Positions 62,601-64,000 of a stretch of DNA of 64,000 nt are shown here, in pieces. The notes under the pieces are model-generated. The model had not been told where the DNA came from. It was given only the letters and a program-made list of their open reading frames with translations, and did no database searches. Every line of letters begins with the position of its first letter. Position 1 is the first letter of the stretch. A program made the translations under genes and the position numbers. Source of the DNA: Strongyloides papillosus (taxonomy: Eukaryota > Nematoda > Chromadorea > Rhabditida > Strongyloididae); assembly GCA_005656395.1 (NCBI GenBank), contig SRSI01000004.1, positions 1,674,001 through 1,738,000 on the forward strand, given 5' to 3'.

Positions 62601-64000
62601 GATAGTGTAAAGGAGAATTATAAGAATGAATATTATAAATAACATATATATAATTTCTTTAATTATAGTTAAAATACAATATCAAAAAATAATAATAATA
62701 AAGAAAATACATTTATTATATATTTTTACAGGTCAACATTTTTAACTAGTATGATATATATAATAAATCAAATGGATAATTACAACATCCTTTCAAAATA
62801 ATAACTATGACATTTCTTTACATAAATCTACAAATATTTAATATAAACTCACTTATTTACAGTAAAAAAATTTCCATTGAAACAGTAAACATTTTTATAA
62901 AAATCAATTAACATAAAGTTAATTTTTTTGAATTCTAATCTACCAATGAACAAAAATACTTTAGATGATAAAAGCTATCTAGTTGATACAATATTGAATC
63001 AAAAAAAATAAGAAATATTTTTATCAACATTTTTCAAACATATATCATCTAAAACTATTCTCTTCAACAAATACTACAAATATTTTTTTCTCCACAACAA
63101 CTAGTATAGTTATCCAATATGATAAAAAAGTTTAAATTTATGATTATGAGGAGAGACTTTAATGAATAAAAAAAGTTTCTCAAAATACATCTTTATCTCT
63201 TAAAATAATAAAATGTCACTTCTGATAAAGTTAATGATAAAAAAGATAAAAGTTTTTTAAACATTTCTAATCCATTAACTTTAATAATAGATATGTCTTT
63301 TTGATATTTTTATATTTGCAAAATAATATTTAAATTTTTAAACTTCTTACCTTCAAGTAAACAACATAGCAAGAAAGCAATTATACATTTCTCTTCATAA
63401 CTAGTAGAAACTTTTAAATGTTTATACAATATTTCATCAACTTTTAATTCTTTAACTTTCACTCTAACTTTCCTCAGCTCCAATACCACATACATTATTC
63501 CATAAATAATATTTTTGTCTTTAAAATTATTTCTTTGCAAAATTATTAATAACATCATTACTAAATCATGAGTTATACGAATTATATGAGATTGAACGAA
63601 GGGATTCAATACTAAATTTGATATTAATGCTATACCAAAATCAAAGAATGTTGAAGAGATACTATCTTGTACAATAATTTTAACCAACCAATCAAGTATA
63701 TTTTGTTGTAACAATTCTTTTTGTACTACTGGTTTAATAGATACCTTTTGTATTGCTGCCAAAATATGTGACGATGTAATATCATCTAATCGCTTATTTT
63801 TTAATGCAACAACAGATGGGTAGATAAAATTTTTACCATATGAAAAGTTGATTAAAAATGCTCTACCAACTTTAAAAGATGCTATAGCATTTAATAATCT
63901 AGCAAACTCTTCTTTTATTATATGATTTTTTGAATCATGATGTAATAAGATATTGTAAACAATTGAATTATTTGCATTCCTAAGATTTAAAATGTCTTTA
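59611..64000 (-). CDS. ARMC9-like armadillo protein (3' part), host gene of lin-4
   Basis: Partial gene, running off the right edge. Exons >64000-63351, 60639-60587 and 60525-59611 join in phase (GAA G|AA TAT; AAT|TGG) and encode the last 538 residues. The large exon has helical repeat sequence (KEEFARLLNAIASFKVGRAF, ILAAIQKVSIKPVVQKELL, NILDWLVKIIV, FGIALISNLVLNPFVQ). This closely follows ARMC9's ARLLNAFAS, LGALQKLSLRRSLQ and LIEWLVEVL blocks as I recall them. ARMC9 is a ciliary-base protein linked to Joubert syndrome in humans. The last exon is Ser/Lys/Thr-rich and probably disordered. The 2711-nt intron 60640-63350 contains the lin-4 hairpin in the same orientation. The long-intron junction is inferred from matching phase, a good acceptor (TTTTCTTTAG) and the lack of a better upstream exon. 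Confidence 0.65.
60701..60780 (-). ncRNA. lin-4: lin-4/miR-125 family microRNA precursor hairpin
   Basis: Heterochronic microRNA that represses lin-14/lin-28-type targets. Read on the minus strand, the 5' arm contains TCCCTGAGAC followed by TCTACTTGTGA; the first ten bases, covering the seed, equal C. elegans lin-4 and animal miR-125. The 3' arm (CCCAAGTTAGACGATCAGG) can pair with it: CCTGA with TCAGG, TCTA with TAGA, CTTG with CAAG and GAC with GTC, leaving a loop of about 13 nt. Outer pairs extend the stem (CGA with TCG, TCC with GGA). The 3' flank GGTACCAGGA is also found just after the stem in C. elegans lin-4, as I recall it. The hairpin lies in an intron of the ARMC9-like gene on the same strand. 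Confidence 0.92.
60749..60769 (-). ncRNA. lin-4: Predicted mature lin-4 (5' arm, 21 nt)
   Basis: Position inferred by alignment with known lin-4/miR-125: it begins at the T of TCCCTGAGA (60769) and ends at GTGA (60749). It differs from C. elegans lin-4 in the central/3' part (TCTACTT instead of CTCAAGT), where its ACTTGTGA end is closer to miR-125. The seed is unchanged. Confidence 0.88.
61407..61489 (-). promoter_or_regulatory. GC-richer island 0.7 kb upstream of lin-4
   Basis: In otherwise about 85% A/T intron DNA this block contains AGATGTGGTCAAG and GGATACAGCCTGGCACAATC without an open reading frame or hairpin. It lies 5' of lin-4 on its transcribed strand. A role as a lin-4 transcription element is a guess from position and composition. 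Confidence 0.3.
62404..62455 (-). promoter_or_regulatory. GC-richer island 1.6 kb upstream of lin-4
   Basis: The stretch TGACCAGCACAACCTGCCAC stands out in AT-rich intron DNA. It can form a small imperfect stem (GTGGCAG with CTGGTCAC around a 6-nt loop) and contains TGACC, half of a nuclear-receptor-type site. Regulatory function is speculative. Confidence 0.3.

Larger units (their letters stand above)
60781..63350 (-). other. ARMC9-like intron, upstream of lin-4
   Basis: About 2.6 kb of very AT-rich intron on the 5' side of lin-4, probably containing its own promoter. Two GC-richer islands stand out (61407-61489 and 62404-62455) and are listed separately. A possible exon at 63193-63296 was considered and not accepted. 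Confidence 0.5.

Noticed and set aside
63193..63296. Alternative last exon for the ARMC9-like protein with an in-frame stop
   Set aside because: The acceptor would be ATATCAAAAAG, without the T-rich tract seen at other introns in the window. Splicing to 60639 has a good acceptor.

Overview
The window looks like nuclear DNA of a parasitic or free-living nematode of the Strongyloides type. It is extremely AT-rich outside exons. Introns are short (many 43-50 nt) with GTAAGT donors and T-rich TTTTAG/TTTCAG acceptors. The gene content is animal and nematode-specific: warthog, HNF4-type NHR, DUF19-like, astacin, ALP-1, lin-4. Genes were rebuilt by joining open frames at GT/AG sites that keep phase. 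The genus is an inference from composition and content.

Layout. 1-10.1 kb: two minus-strand genes, an HNF4-like nuclear receptor and a type II membrane M1 aminopeptidase (8 exons, 1155 aa). 14.3-17.5 kb: a secreted Gly/Ser/Cys repeat protein and a small warthog (hedgehog-related) protein, both minus. 20.1-28.6 kb, all plus: cytosolic NADP-isocitrate dehydrogenase, an ER/secreted cyclophilin B-type isomerase, a BSX-type homeobox gene and an FGF (EGL-17-like). 29.4-30.6 kb: a minus-strand two-pore K+ channel-like protein whose selectivity filters look destroyed. 32.6-37.9 kb is a transposon-rich junk island: a Tc1-like foldback element with perfect 34-bp ends, a mariner-like element abutting an astacin pseudogene, and an internally deleted mariner relic. 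39.8-47.4 kb: a Wnt gene (minus) between two unrecognised Lys/Asn/Ser-rich plus-strand genes, then a secreted DUF19-like Cys-rich protein. 48.7-52.6 kb: PDZD8 (SMP-PDZ-C2-like-C1). 53.5-59.2 kb: alp-1 (PDZ + 4 LIM) with a nested antisense neuropeptide-like gene in intron 3. 59.6 kb to the right edge: the 3' part of an ARMC9-like gene on the minus strand.

The most notable find is a lin-4/miR-125 family microRNA hairpin at 60701-60780 on the minus strand. It lies inside a 2.7-kb intron of the ARMC9-like gene and in the same orientation as that gene. In C. elegans lin-4 also lies in an intron of a protein-coding gene (F59G1.4), so this may be ancient host-gene linkage. Two GC-richer islands sit in the same intron upstream of the hairpin.

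The genes do not form an operon or pathway. Several are developmental regulators (NHR, warthog, BSX, FGF, Wnt, lin-4). PDZD8 and ALP-1 are unrelated PDZ proteins lying in tandem. No tRNA, rRNA or CRISPR array was seen.
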